The notes under the pieces: generated by a model
Database searches by the model: none
What the model was told of the DNA's origin: nothing
Seen by the model: the letters and a program-made list of their open reading frames with translations, nothing else
Position numbers and translations under genes: made by a program
DNA from: an uncultured Lachnospiraceae bacterium
Lineage (GTDB): Bacteria > Bacillota > Clostridia > Lachnospirales > Lachnospiraceae
Assembly (NCBI GenBank): GCA_910585005.1
Contig: CAJUCN010000006.1
Span: 124,001-188,000 of the forward strand
DNA length: 64,000 nucleotides
Direction of reading: 5' to 3'
Shown: in pieces, positions 1 through 9,551 of the stretch
Layout: each line of letters begins with the position of its first letter
Position numbering within the stretch: the first letter of the stretch is position 1

Positions 1-77
1 GTATTTACTGGATTTTTATTACATGTAAGTAAAAAATTTTTTCATCAAAATATGAAATTTACATACAAATTTAAACC

Positions 78-104
78 TATGCAACACGAAATGCAACACG
101 AAAT
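78..104. other. attL core repeat of the prophage
   Basis: This is the left copy of a 27-bp sequence found again at 38812-38838. It is two tandem copies of the 12-mer ATGCAACACGAA (79-90 and 91-102) with short shared flanks. The endolysin stop codon begins in its last base. Sequence left of position 78 is probably host DNA. Confidence 0.88.
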
Positions 105-1339
105 CACCCTTTAGTATTGTACATATTAACTAAGGAAACGACTCCCATACTTTCAAGCTTACGCTGAAGCTTTTTTGCATTATTAAGACTCTTATATGCT
201 CCCACTTGAACAATATATAAATATCCTTCCGGGGCTGTTTCATCCGGATCCGGCTGTGCCGGTTCGATTTCCATCTTTACTGCACGTTCAATCAGTTGCA
301 CAATATGATCTCCATAAGTATCTTTCGCTGCCCTTGCCGCTTCTAAGCTGTCATAGCCGGAATATCCAGGAACGGCCCATTTCCCTGATAGCTGTTCAAA
401 AGTCGGCGCACATCCCTTAGAAACATACTGATACCTGGGATCAACACATTCCTGTACCAGCGGATCCATAGATGCATATGCCTTAAGATGCTGTATTTGT
501 GCCCGGACTCCTGTCCTGGCATCCGGAAAAGAAAGTCCCGGCACACCGCCTGTAGCTCCCAGCCCAGCATAATTATACTGGCCAGGCCATACATCCCCTC
601 CAAATTTGAAATATCCTGTCTCAATCAGGCTCTGGCAGAACGCCCCGTCACCTCTTACACCTTCTTTTTCTCCCTCTTCCAGGAAGATTTCTGCCAAATG
701 GCAATAATTTGCCGCCTGAGGATTTCCAGACAGTAGCAGCGCATTCAATTGATCTTCTGTGGCCACACCGGCGCCCATGATAAATGTTTCATTTGTAACA
801 ACTTCAGGAACATTGACATGATCCCATAAGGCTTCAAAAATCGCCTTGGCAATTCCTTGTGCCCCTATCCTTTTATAAAGCTTCACATCTTCCTGGTTAT
901 CACAAAAGCATACCTCTATCAACATAGATTTCGCCTTGGTCTTCCGGATAACATATAGGCCGGTACCAGCTTTTACGCCGCGGTTAGTAAAACCAAGATC
1001 TGCCAGGTTTGCACACACATCTAACGCATCCTGGTATTGTCTGCCCTTGTATGTATAGACTTCTACGCCATGGCCAGCATGATCCTTTGACGCATTAAAA
1101 TGGATACTAATAAACCAGTCCAGATCCTGACGGTTCGCAAGGGCAACGGCGGCCGCTAAATATTCCTGCTGTGTGTTTGCCTGGTCTATGGTGCAGTCTA
1201 TTACTGTTATTCCAGCCGATCGGAGAAGGCTCATAAGAGCCTGTCCCACCAGCCGGGTATGTTCCGATTCTTTTATAATGCCAGCGGCGCCGTAACCGGG
1301 ACCGCTGGCCGTATGCCCGCAATTAATACCTATTACCAT
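104..1339 (-). CDS. modular endolysin: N-acetylmuramoyl-L-alanine amidase, glucosaminidase-like, SPOR
   Basis: This is the probable phage lysin that cuts host peptidoglycan at the end of the lytic cycle. Residues 1-175 match the Amidase_3 family: zinc ligands are suggested by His9, the Glu in KESEHTRL and the His in SIHFNAS, with the catalytic Glu in IEVCFCD. Residues about 190-360 resemble a glucosaminidase or substrate-binding domain (FCQSLIETGYFKFGGDV, QYNYAGLGATGG). A SPOR-like cell-wall domain starts at YIVQVGAYKS and ends close to the stop, so it is short. The gene follows the holin directly, as in a lysis cassette, and its stop overlaps the attL core. Confidence 0.9.
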   Translation of the reverse strand: MVIGINCGHTASGPGYGAAGIIKESEHTRLVGQALMSLLRSAGITVIDCTIDQANTQQEYLAAAVALANRQDLDWFISIHFNASKDHAGHGVEVYTYKGRQYQDALDVCANLADLGFTNRGVKAGTGLYVIRKTKAKSMLIEVCFCDNQEDVKLYKRIGAQGIAKAIFEALWDHVNVPEVVTNETFIMGAGVATEDQLNALLLSGNPQAANYCHLAEIFLEEGEKEGVRGDGAFCQSLIETGYFKFGGDVWPGQYNYAGLGATGGVPGLSFPDARTGVRAQIQHLKAYASMDPLVQECVDPRYQYVSKGCAPTFEQLSGKWAVPGYSGYDSLEAARAAKDTYGDHIVQLIERAVKMEIEPAQPDPDETAPEGYLYIVQVGAYKSLNNAKKLQRKLESMGVVSLVNMYNTKG

Positions 1340-1343
1340 AAGA

Positions 1344-1832
1344 TTATTCCCCCTTCTGTTCGATCTTATTTTTTAGTACTGCTATGTAATTCTTAAGCCA
1401 GTCAGGGACAGGTGCGCCCATTCTTCCTGCATTTTCAATAATTGATAGGGCTTCATTGAGTAAATACCATACTGCAACCATGATCCCAAAGAATGCTTTT
1501 AAAGTAATTTCAAGCCCAAGGTCTGACGCAACATGCAGTATAACCCAATCCACCATCATTGCCACTGCGATTATACACAGATATCCTACTTTTTTAATGA
1601 CTCCCTTTGCCCCTTTCTTTGAATTCCAACCATAGGCAGAATCGTCCGGATGGTCAATTGCTTCTGTTTTGCTGGCCATCATACCGGTAATATAATCAAT
1701 CACCATTGCCACTGCCAGAAACAGAAGCACATAAAATAATACTCCCAGTCTTGCAAACAGCCATGCTGCCACTGCTGATGCCATCCCTGCTGCCCCTAAT
1801 GTTACTGTTTTTACTGTGTTTACATTTTCCAT
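1344..1832 (-). CDS. phage holin (toxin-secretion/lysis holin type)
   Basis: A 162-residue membrane protein with several hydrophobic helices, including residues about 20-45 and 85-110 and a segment near 120-140. It lies four bases before the endolysin, the usual holin-lysin pairing. The start is placed at the Met in MENVNTVK because GGAGAA sits seven bases upstream; the Met two codons earlier is too close. It would form the membrane lesions that release the amidase. The family call rests on position, size and the pattern DYITGMM-A-K, seen in phage_holin_4 type proteins. Confidence 0.85.
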   Translation of the reverse strand: MENVNTVKTVTLGAAGMASAVAAWLFARLGVLFYVLLFLAVAMVIDYITGMMASKTEAIDHPDDSAYGWNSKKGAKGVIKKVGYLCIIAVAMMVDWVILHVASDLGLEITLKAFFGIMVAVWYLLNEALSIIENAGRMGAPVPDWLKNYIAVLKNKIEQKGE

Positions 1833-1885
1833 TTTCATCTTCTCCTTTTTAAATTTGTTTTGGTTTTGCCTTTTTGGGGCAATAT

Positions 1886-1912
1886 AAAAACCAGATACAT
1901 TTCTGCATCTGG
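1886..1912 (-). terminator. intrinsic terminator between tail and lysis genes
   Basis: On the minus strand an eight-base-pair stem, CCAGATGC paired with GTATCTGG (one G-T pair), has a six-base loop and is followed by five T. It separates the last tail gene (stop at 1936) from the holin, so the lysis cassette may need read-through or its own promoter. Confidence 0.8.
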
Positions 1913-1935
1913 CTTATGACCAATATTAATTACTT

Positions 1936-3126
1936 TTATTCTGTTTGTAATGCTGACTCAAGGGTTGTAATTCTCTCTTCTAATGCCGCATACTTATCAT
2001 CTGCATACTTCTTTGCATCCGAAAGCGCCTTTTTGGCGGATAGTGTCTGAACAGTAATTACGCTTTCATTATTGGTTTCAACACTTGATTTCAGGATTGC
2101 CCCCTGGTTTCCGAATATGAAGAGTTGCCCGAATGCTTTCGTGATGCAATTCATTGTAAGTTCCGGGGCAATTTCTATCAGATCATCTAAGGTCTTGTCC
2201 GCAATGCTTTCACCCTTCTTTACAATCAGCATTTCATGGTTATTAATGAATAATTCACAGCTGTTAAAATATACGCCACTCTTAAATGCAAAATTTATCT
2301 CTGTGCTCATTGTAAAAGTCTCATTAGCTTCTGATACCTTTGTAAATTCATAGTTGTCTAAAGCTAATGCCGACATATAATAAAGGTTATCCTTGCACTC
2401 TATGGCAAATACCATTGGAACATTGGTATCCTTCTCTTTTAACAGCTTTACTCTTACAACATTAGCCCCATTTACTTTATAAACATAATTAAAATAAGAG
2501 TATGCGCCTGGATTATTATTAAATGCATTGAGACAAACTAACATTTCACCAGAATTTTTTGCCGTTACAACCACTCCACTGCGAATGCCATTGGTATGTA
2601 TGTTGATTCGTTCCCAGGCATCCGTCAGATTACCTTTATATAAATACAAGCCTAACGTTATGTTGGTAAGTCTGCCTGCCAGGACATAATATTTTTCATT
2701 CTGTGTATATACGGCATAATATTCTTTGTCATAATATTTGTTAGTGCCATATTGGTCATCCTCACTTTCAATGCTGACTATCGTAAATTCTGAAAAATCA
2801 TCTGTTGTCAGTATTAGCCCAAATGTATCTTCCACTCCCTCTACCGTAGTTTTACGGCTTCCAACCAAGATAAACCTGCTGCCATCCCACTCAATATCAT
2901 TCAGCCTGCAGTCTTCATATTCCAGAACAGAAACCTGCCACACCTCCCCGTCTGTTGTATATACCACCGTCCCATCTGCTGTAATGGCAACCAGATAATC
3001 ATTTTTATAGATTGCCTTTACAAAGTTTCCATGTACTCCAGACTGCATCTGTATCCACTTAAAGTCTTCAATCTCAGTTACGATTGCACCTTCCGACAAG
3101 GTAGTTATATTTGTTTTTCCCAACAT
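1936..3126 (-). CDS. putative tail fibre/receptor-binding protein with beta-propeller-like repeats
   Basis: A 396-residue protein downstream of the baseplate genes. It contains repeated strand patterns such as AITADGTVVYTTDGEVW, DIEWDGSRFILVGSR and FIFGNQGAILKSS, which resemble sialidase or BNR-type propeller blades. The last 40 residues form a coiled coil (AKKYADDKYAALEERITTLESA), typical of trimerising fibre tips. The position between the baseplate protein and the lysis genes suggests contact with the host surface. The enzyme or binding target cannot be read from sequence. Confidence 0.6.
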   Translation of the reverse strand: MLGKTNITTLSEGAIVTEIEDFKWIQMQSGVHGNFVKAIYKNDYLVAITADGTVVYTTDGEVWQVSVLEYEDCRLNDIEWDGSRFILVGSRKTTVEGVEDTFGLILTTDDFSEFTIVSIESEDDQYGTNKYYDKEYYAVYTQNEKYYVLAGRLTNITLGLYLYKGNLTDAWERINIHTNGIRSGVVVTAKNSGEMLVCLNAFNNNPGAYSYFNYVYKVNGANVVRVKLLKEKDTNVPMVFAIECKDNLYYMSALALDNYEFTKVSEANETFTMSTEINFAFKSGVYFNSCELFINNHEMLIVKKGESIADKTLDDLIEIAPELTMNCITKAFGQLFIFGNQGAILKSSVETNNESVITVQTLSAKKALSDAKKYADDKYAALEERITTLESALQTE

Positions 3127-3128
3127 GC

Positions 3129-3929
3129 TTAATTCCTCCTGACAAGTATATTTGCAGCCAGTTCTTCCTGGACATCAATGGAACTGGTCAGTTCTATGTA
3201 CCCATCATATGATACCGGCATAATAAGGGCTTTTGATGCGATCTCAAAAGAGTATTCATCAAAATAGACGTCACACAACGAATCAGTTGTAATGGCGTCA
3301 TTTTCTATCTTACATATTTTATTAACAAACTTGACCGGAACATCTCTGATCACTATTTCCCTTGCCATGATCTCCTTGGCAATATTGGTATAATTTATCA
3401 TCCGGTCTTCGATCAGTTCCAGCTTTTGCATCAGCTCCACAACATCAAATGCATTTAATGCTTCAAGGATGGAATTCTGCTCTGCTATCTGTATATTGAA
3501 CTGTGCCGCCGTAGCTTCGTACTGGCTCATCATCTCAACAATCCGCTGGTACTGTGCAATGATAGCTAAGAAAACATCATCTGTTGGTTCTGTAGATATG
3601 TTACCGCCGGATATTGCCCCCTCTTTAATATCTATTGTCCCCAATGTAGAAGTAACAACCGCCGTATCTTTGATTCCAAACACGCCTATGTACATTCGCC
3701 CCGCCCTTGCCATTGCTGCCGCTGGTATCATACAGGTATCATCATTCCCAAGAACCGCATATTGCACGTTTTCCTTGTCCTGATAAAATACCCCGGTCTT
3801 CGTGAAGCCATCCCAATAACTGTCAAACTCGAATGCACAGGAATCAAAATTGCTGTCACCGGATGCGATAATCTCCATATTCAGGATTGTAAGCAACTGC
3901 TTTTCTAATAATAACTTTATTTGTGCCAT
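3129..3929 (-). CDS. baseplate upper protein-like (BppU-type)
   Basis: A 266-residue protein with an N-terminal all-beta region (residues 1-110) like the BppU N-terminal domain of lactococcal phage baseplates, with the pattern FDSYWDGFTKTGVFYQDKE. A helical stretch follows (about 120-180, IIAQYQRIVEMMSQYEATAA), then a C-terminal beta region. It lies two bases from the fibre gene and downstream of the large tail protein, as expected for a baseplate scaffold holding the receptor-binding protein. Confidence 0.7.
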   Translation of the reverse strand: MAQIKLLLEKQLLTILNMEIIASGDSNFDSCAFEFDSYWDGFTKTGVFYQDKENVQYAVLGNDDTCMIPAAAMARAGRMYIGVFGIKDTAVVTSTLGTIDIKEGAISGGNISTEPTDDVFLAIIAQYQRIVEMMSQYEATAAQFNIQIAEQNSILEALNAFDVVELMQKLELIEDRMINYTNIAKEIMAREIVIRDVPVKFVNKICKIENDAITTDSLCDVYFDEYSFEIASKALIMPVSYDGYIELTSSIDVQEELAANILVRRN

Positions 3930-3956
3930 TCTTTTCCCTTTCTTGAATATTAAACA

Positions 3957-6494
3957 TCATTTTATTGTATAGTTTATTTCACCAGTTAAACCTCCCGGTT
4001 TAGTACTGTTTGACATTGGATACATAGAAAACATAAGTCCTTTTTCAGGATCATATGTATTCCAGTCTACAGGAGTATAGTCTTTATCAACATTTAATGT
4101 AGCCCCAGCAGAAACAGTCGATAAATTTACAATATTAACAAATGCCGAACTCCCTTTGGTACATCCAAGCTCATATAGATAGGCGCTTTGATCAAAGGCC
4201 TTTAATGATCCCTGCAAATGAATTTTACTTATTGTTTCCGGATCAAGAAACGTTAGCTTAGAAAATTGCAAACCACTATAATTATATCCTCTGGTAGCTT
4301 GTTTAACATTTAACTCTGAATCACCTCTTGACTGCAGCTCAATGTTCAAATTTATATCCCCTACATGATACTGTGCATTCACATGGTAATACAATAGTAT
4401 TGGTTTGTTTTTATCCCATACTGTCCAGTCAATATCCTCATCCACATTTACAACATAATCTTTTATTTCTTTAATCGTATTGGTTGTAGACGAAACAGAA
4501 ACAGAACTAATCAACTGAATATTTTCATCTGAAACAGATCCAATTTTCGTTCCTTTCAGATACAAAGCATGAGTCGCATTACTACCGGCACTTGTTTTCT
4601 TCCCGGCCATCTGACCATTTACCGTAATTGATTTTATTTCTAACGGACAAAAGCCAAACTGTCCAGTATAACTTGTTGTTCTAGCATTGTACTGCCCTCC
4701 GTGTTTCCAATTAAACCTATAAATTTTACTTTGATTATCAGGATCAGGCGCTTCTCCACTAGATACAGAACCTATAAGTGGCTTGTATTCTGTTTCTCCT
4801 GGCTCTTTAAATCCTGGTTTTCCATCTTCCGTGTAACCAAACGAAAAACCATTTAACATCTTTGACAATTCAGAAAATTCATAATCGGTGATAATTTCTT
4901 GAAGTTTCTGTGTTTCTGAATGGTATATTTTTCTCCTCTCTTCAGAAACATTAAATACATTTAAATATTTTCCGTCAGGTTTTCTAATAAAAAACCTTGC
5001 TTCTGCATATGACTGGCTATCTGACACAAACTGTAAATTACCAACTATTCCATTTTTGTTTTTAAAAAGAAGACCACAACCTGCACTGTCTTCTTTTGAC
5101 TGCTGCAATGTCAATGGGTAAAAATCAGTTGATTTTAATGTCCCCCCTGTTAGCGGAAGATAATCCCCTTCCGCATCTTTTCCCTTAAGGGAGTCAAGCC
5201 ACTCCTCTTCCGTCCCTGAAAAGCCATAAACAACTGCAATTTCATAAGCAGAAAGCCCATTTTCCCCACTTGGTATCTGTGACACTGCCTGGCTGACAAT
5301 CTCTTTCACATCTTCTGTCTTGGTATATTCAGAAAGGATCTCCTCTGTCTTTTCTTCCGAAATATACCCGGCATCATTTTCAAAGGAACTTATACTTTTA
5401 GGGACTTGTACAACCGTTGTCCCCCCTATATTCATATCGCTGAACACCCTTTTGCTGGATCCAAGGTAAAAAACTGAATTCTGAGGTTCCGTGATGCAGA
5501 TATCCGCTTTACTCAGCAAATAATTCCCTCTTATCCCATGCGGACGGCTGACTACTGGCACATACTCACAGATATTTAAAGCTTCAATGTTTTCATCTGT
5601 CAGATGCAGATCAACAGCTTTGATTTCATAAGTTTCGTTCAATGTAATGAAGGAACCAAATAATTTTTCTTTTGCTTTCTTAAAAAGGTTTTGCGGCAAC
5701 ATCACATCTTCCCATATAGATTCACTTTCCGGTGCAAAGATGATCCCATATTCCGCTGCCTTTTCCTCATTAATGATATAGGTCTTCCCATCATTCACGG
5801 ATGAAATGTCAATCTTAACACCGTCCACCTCTGCCCCGATCGGTCTGATCGCTGTATAAGTTTCTGTAGCATCTACCTCCAATGACATATCGATCATATT
5901 CTTGGCAAACTCAATGCTTTGCTTTGATATAACATCGTAATCTGCCAGCCAATCAATATAATCCCCGTCCTTTTCATAACGTATCCTGATATGCCCGCCA
6001 AGGGAAGACTTAAAGCATTTATCCTTTAAAGCATTCCATGAGTTTATGACATTCTCACTACTCCTTACAATATAATCATTGGGATCCACCACAGTTACCA
6101 CGCCAACCTTAAACTGCTGCCATCCCATCACTTGGGAATTATGGTTTTCAACCACCATCCGGAAAAGTTCTTCCGGCCTTCCTGAAAAGGAAAACGGCTC
6201 CATATAAGAATCATTAAAAAAAGCAAGCTTTCCTTCCACTTCCACTGATTTCCCATTATAAAAATCTTTCTTGTCAGAAATTACCCTGCCTTTAAACAGC
6301 GTTTTTCCATCCCTGATCACAGACACAACCGGGTGGAGTTTCTTGATCGTATTGTAATTAAGGTTACTGTCATATACTTTAAAAGTCAGGCTCCCGGCCG
6401 CATTGTCTTCAAGGGTCAGCTTGGGGCTTACCAATTTTAAGTTAGGATTTTGCGGATGGTAAATCTGCCTTTCGCCATTATAAATGATGATCAA
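3957..6494 (-). CDS. tail-associated structural protein (prophage endopeptidase tail/Tal family)
   Basis: An 845-residue protein. Residues 1-350 match the phage minor structural protein N-terminal region (gp18/Tal-like tail hub), which closes the tail tube and often carries a cell-wall hydrolase. The middle has the collagen/fibre-linker-like stretch VVYGFSGTEEEWLDSLKGKD. The C-terminal 350 residues contain beta-rich repeats with LRR_5-like wording (LYELGCTKG, FSKLTFLDPETISKIHLQGS) that may bind the host. No clear hydrolase motif is visible. The start overlaps the Dit-like gene stop by four bases, indicating coupling. Confidence 0.8.
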   Translation of the reverse strand: MIIIYNGERQIYHPQNPNLKLVSPKLTLEDNAAGSLTFKVYDSNLNYNTIKKLHPVVSVIRDGKTLFKGRVISDKKDFYNGKSVEVEGKLAFFNDSYMEPFSFSGRPEELFRMVVENHNSQVMGWQQFKVGVVTVVDPNDYIVRSSENVINSWNALKDKCFKSSLGGHIRIRYEKDGDYIDWLADYDVISKQSIEFAKNMIDMSLEVDATETYTAIRPIGAEVDGVKIDISSVNDGKTYIINEEKAAEYGIIFAPESESIWEDVMLPQNLFKKAKEKLFGSFITLNETYEIKAVDLHLTDENIEALNICEYVPVVSRPHGIRGNYLLSKADICITEPQNSVFYLGSSKRVFSDMNIGGTTVVQVPKSISSFENDAGYISEEKTEEILSEYTKTEDVKEIVSQAVSQIPSGENGLSAYEIAVVYGFSGTEEEWLDSLKGKDAEGDYLPLTGGTLKSTDFYPLTLQQSKEDSAGCGLLFKNKNGIVGNLQFVSDSQSYAEARFFIRKPDGKYLNVFNVSEERRKIYHSETQKLQEIITDYEFSELSKMLNGFSFGYTEDGKPGFKEPGETEYKPLIGSVSSGEAPDPDNQSKIYRFNWKHGGQYNARTTSYTGQFGFCPLEIKSITVNGQMAGKKTSAGSNATHALYLKGTKIGSVSDENIQLISSVSVSSTTNTIKEIKDYVVNVDEDIDWTVWDKNKPILLYYHVNAQYHVGDINLNIELQSRGDSELNVKQATRGYNYSGLQFSKLTFLDPETISKIHLQGSLKAFDQSAYLYELGCTKGSSAFVNIVNLSTVSAGATLNVDKDYTPVDWNTYDPEKGLMFSMYPMSNSTKPGGLTGEINYTIK

Positions 6495-7120
6495 GCTAAC
6501 CGCCCCTTTCTATACTCTAACCGGATGCTCCCTTTCCCTGATACTTTCAGCCTGTTAATCCCATCACGAAACGTAATTTCCGGTATCTCATAAATGCCCG
6601 TTTTCAGTGAAATGCTGATACCTTCAAAACTGATAGTAATATTTCCCCTTGCCGTGATCGTTGGCATGGCAGGCATCCTTTCGTTAAATATGATGATTTC
6701 TTTTGCCGCTTTTACCTCTTCCTCATGGATTGTAACCTGGTTCTCCATTTTATAAGGACTTACCCTCGCATCCATGCATAGTTCATAGAGATTTCCGACC
6801 TGTGATTCGCTGATGAAGGAAAGCCGGCCTTCATAGTAGAAGTGAGGCTCCCTTTCCAGCACTATTTTCAGCTTTTTCCCGTGCAGATCATTTTTCATCC
6901 GCTCCTTGTCTTCCACGCGAAACAGGGTAAACTTAAAACTGATCTTCCCATCTTCAAATACCACACTGCCTACCGCCTCAGTCAGGTCAATGGATGAATT
7001 GCCGCCAGCAATATCTACATAATTTTCCTTCACGGAAGGCGGTGTCACCCTTGCATAGTTCATGACAGCGCCATAGTCTTCTTTTGTACGCTTATCGCCA
7101 AATATTGCACCGTTCATCAT
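6491..7120 (-). CDS. distal tail protein (Dit-like)
   Basis: About 209 residues, placed between tape measure and Tal, the fixed position of Dit in siphophages. It begins with MNGAIFGDKRTKEDYGAVM and is beta-rich, as expected for the Dit N-terminal belt that forms a hexameric ring. The start is taken at the ATG overlapping the tape measure stop (TGATG), preceded by AGGCGG. It would connect the tail tube to the tip. Confidence 0.75.
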   Translation of the reverse strand: MMNGAIFGDKRTKEDYGAVMNYARVTPPSVKENYVDIAGGNSSIDLTEAVGSVVFEDGKISFKFTLFRVEDKERMKNDLHGKKLKIVLEREPHFYYEGRLSFISESQVGNLYELCMDARVSPYKMENQVTIHEEEVKAAKEIIIFNERMPAMPTITARGNITISFEGISISLKTGIYEIPEITFRDGINRLKVSGKGSIRLEYRKGRLA

Positions 7121-9438
7121 CAATTCCGCCTTTCCCTCATGTGCGTGATCCTCCCAAGTTCCTCATTTAGTGGCTGTGCAAGTTCACCCACCAGTACGCC
7201 AGAATCAAGAACCATTTGCATATTCGCAAAAGTTGGAAGATACTCAGCCAGTAGATTATAGATCTTATTCAGCATTTCATATAACTGGTCATTATTCCCT
7301 GCCACCGCTGCCGATATCATGTTCATCAACGTCTGGGTGCCGCTCACCACTTCACTCCCAGCTTCACCACCCGCCATGATCTGCCCAGATGCATTAATCC
7401 CAAACGCTGTAGGCTTATCCATAACAAGGGGATTGTCCATTGCTTTCTTATACCACTCCACGCCTATATGGGGAATGGATGGCGGACTAAGGGAAAACTC
7501 CCCATCAATGCTGAAATGGGGAAGTTTTATCTTTGGCAGACTCCAATCAAATTTGAAAAAGTTTTTCAATTTTTGCACAGTATTTGAAACAAAGTTCTTT
7601 ACAGCGTCCAATTTTTCAGATACACCGGATTTCAGGTTATCAAACCTTTCAAGTGCACCCGATTTTAAGGCTTCAAACCCTGCCATCCCTTTCTCTTTCA
7701 GTGAGTCAATTTTTTCAGATGCCTTATCTCTTAACTCCTGGAATTTGGACACTGCATTTTCTTTCAGGCTGTTCACCTTTTCAGTTGCACTTTCCCGAAG
7801 CTGGTTGAATTTATTGGTCGCACTCTCTTTCAGGTTTTCAACCTTTTCCGTAGCCTTGTCTTTTAATTCTTGGAATTTCTCAACTGCACCGCCTTTCAGT
7901 TCCTTTGCCTTGTTTACCACTTTATCCTTCAATTCTCCAGCTTTTTCGGATATGTTGGAAGCAAAATTCTGGAAACCTTCTTTCAGGTTCCCAAGGAAAT
8001 TATCAACAAAATTCCGGAAGGACTCACAATTGTCATAAAGCAGCTTAAAGCCGCCGACAAACGGGTTTACTAAAAGCAGTGCCAGCCCCTGCCAGTTATC
8101 TTTCACAAAATCAATGATTTTTGAAAAGAAATTTTTGATTCCGTCAACTGCATTGCCGACTATTCCCGTTATTTTTTCCCATGTCTTCCCCGCCCATTCC
8201 TTGATTTCGTCCCAATTTTTGTAGATCAAGACACCCGCTGCCACCAGTGCAGCGAATATACCGATTACAATCCATACGGGAGCCGGGATTGCTCCCAAAG
8301 CAGCTATCAGGCCACCGCCGCCTGTAACCTTTCCAATCAAGCCGCCGATGCCGCCTACCACCTTGCTGCCAATGCCCATTACTCCGGATATAACCGGTGA
8401 CAACTTGCCAATTCCTCCTATTAAAGAACTTCCTGCCTTAATAATACCACCAATACCGGATACAGCATTTCCAAATACAGTTAATACCGGACCCGATGCC
8501 GCAATAAATAGCCCAAATTTAATAATTGTTTTTTGCGTTCCTTCATCAAGACCAGAAAACCAGTCAATTACATCTTTTATACCGCTTCCTATATCCTTAA
8601 TAACCTGAATTACAATTCCTGCTTTTTCTTTTATCTGGGGGACATGATCGACGACATACTGTGCAGCTTGCTGTATCAACGGCATAAATTCAGCCCCTAT
8701 AGATATACCAATAGCAGTAAAGGCACGCTTTGCCTGATCTATGGTATCCGTCAGCTTCACGCCTGCATCTACTGTATCATTTGACATGACAAGCCCTAAA
8801 TCATTTGCCTGTTTTCGCATATTCTCAATAGATCCAGATGCGCCATTCAACAACGGCATTAATTCTGATCCTGACCGTCCAAATAAATCATTTGCAAGTG
8901 CTGCCTTTTCTGTCTGGTTTTCCATCCCCTGCAATGCAGACATAGCTTCCCACATCATTGTTTCCTGGTCTTTAAGCTGTCCGTTGCTGTCATAAATAGA
9001 CACACCCAACTTATCAAATATTCCAACCGCTGATGCCGTTCCATCTGCGGCAGACTGCATTTGATTTGTAAGGGTTTTTATTCCCATTTGTAAGGTATCA
9101 ACAGATGTTCCACTCTGGGAACAAATAAACGCCAGTTCCTGATATGCTTCCCTGCTAATACCAATTTTCTGTGACATTTTATCTACTGTATCAGCAGCAC
9201 CTGCAGATTTTTCTGCGAATTTAAACACAGCGGTTGCACCTGCGCCTACGGCAGTTCCTACAACTGCCATTCCTTTCGTTATGGCTGACCCCACGCCAGA
9301 AATCTTTGTCCCCGCATTCTGAAAGGATTGTGACAGTTTACCAGAAGCAGACTGTGCTCTTTCTGTAGTCATATCAATCGCGCTATTGGCTTCCGTATTC
9401 TTGACTGCTATCGTCCCAAATAACTTAAACAGTTCCAT
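7120..9438 (-). CDS. tape measure protein
   Basis: A 772-residue tail length ruler. The N-terminal 200 residues match the phage tail tape measure family (AAGAADTVDKMSQKIGISREAYQELAFI cut here in wording). Glycine-rich hydrophobic segments at about 310-405 could insert in the host membrane. Residues about 480-650 form a long amphipathic helix of 11- and 22-residue repeats built on phrases such as EKFQELKDKATEKV and NKFNQLRESATEK. The start is at MELFKLFG, after GGGGGG; the upstream in-frame codons run into a terminator. Confidence 0.92.
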   Translation of the reverse strand: MELFKLFGTIAVKNTEANSAIDMTTERAQSASGKLSQSFQNAGTKISGVGSAITKGMAVVGTAVGAGATAVFKFAEKSAGAADTVDKMSQKIGISREAYQELAFICSQSGTSVDTLQMGIKTLTNQMQSAADGTASAVGIFDKLGVSIYDSNGQLKDQETMMWEAMSALQGMENQTEKAALANDLFGRSGSELMPLLNGASGSIENMRKQANDLGLVMSNDTVDAGVKLTDTIDQAKRAFTAIGISIGAEFMPLIQQAAQYVVDHVPQIKEKAGIVIQVIKDIGSGIKDVIDWFSGLDEGTQKTIIKFGLFIAASGPVLTVFGNAVSGIGGIIKAGSSLIGGIGKLSPVISGVMGIGSKVVGGIGGLIGKVTGGGGLIAALGAIPAPVWIVIGIFAALVAAGVLIYKNWDEIKEWAGKTWEKITGIVGNAVDGIKNFFSKIIDFVKDNWQGLALLLVNPFVGGFKLLYDNCESFRNFVDNFLGNLKEGFQNFASNISEKAGELKDKVVNKAKELKGGAVEKFQELKDKATEKVENLKESATNKFNQLRESATEKVNSLKENAVSKFQELRDKASEKIDSLKEKGMAGFEALKSGALERFDNLKSGVSEKLDAVKNFVSNTVQKLKNFFKFDWSLPKIKLPHFSIDGEFSLSPPSIPHIGVEWYKKAMDNPLVMDKPTAFGINASGQIMAGGEAGSEVVSGTQTLMNMISAAVAGNNDQLYEMLNKIYNLLAEYLPTFANMQMVLDSGVLVGELAQPLNEELGRITHMRERRN

Positions 9439-9519
9439 TGTGAAGGGTTCCCCCCTTTTCTCTATAAAATGAATAAAGAGCTGATACCACATCAGCCCTT
9501 CACATATATCCATCTTAAA

Positions 9520-9550
9520 AATGCACCGATAAATAATTACCGGTGCATTT
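9520..9550 (-). terminator. terminator before the tape measure gene
   Basis: Minus-strand stem AATGCACCGGTAA / TTTATCGGTGCATT with a short loop and a following T run. It sits between the tail chaperones and the tape measure gene and may lower expression of the ruler relative to the major tail protein. Confidence 0.8.
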
Positions 9551-9551
9551 A

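Noticed and set aside
7319..8038. Long plus-strand frame opposite the tape measure gene
   Set aside because: It mirrors the helical repeats of the tape measure on the other strand and has no ribosome site; a shadow frame.
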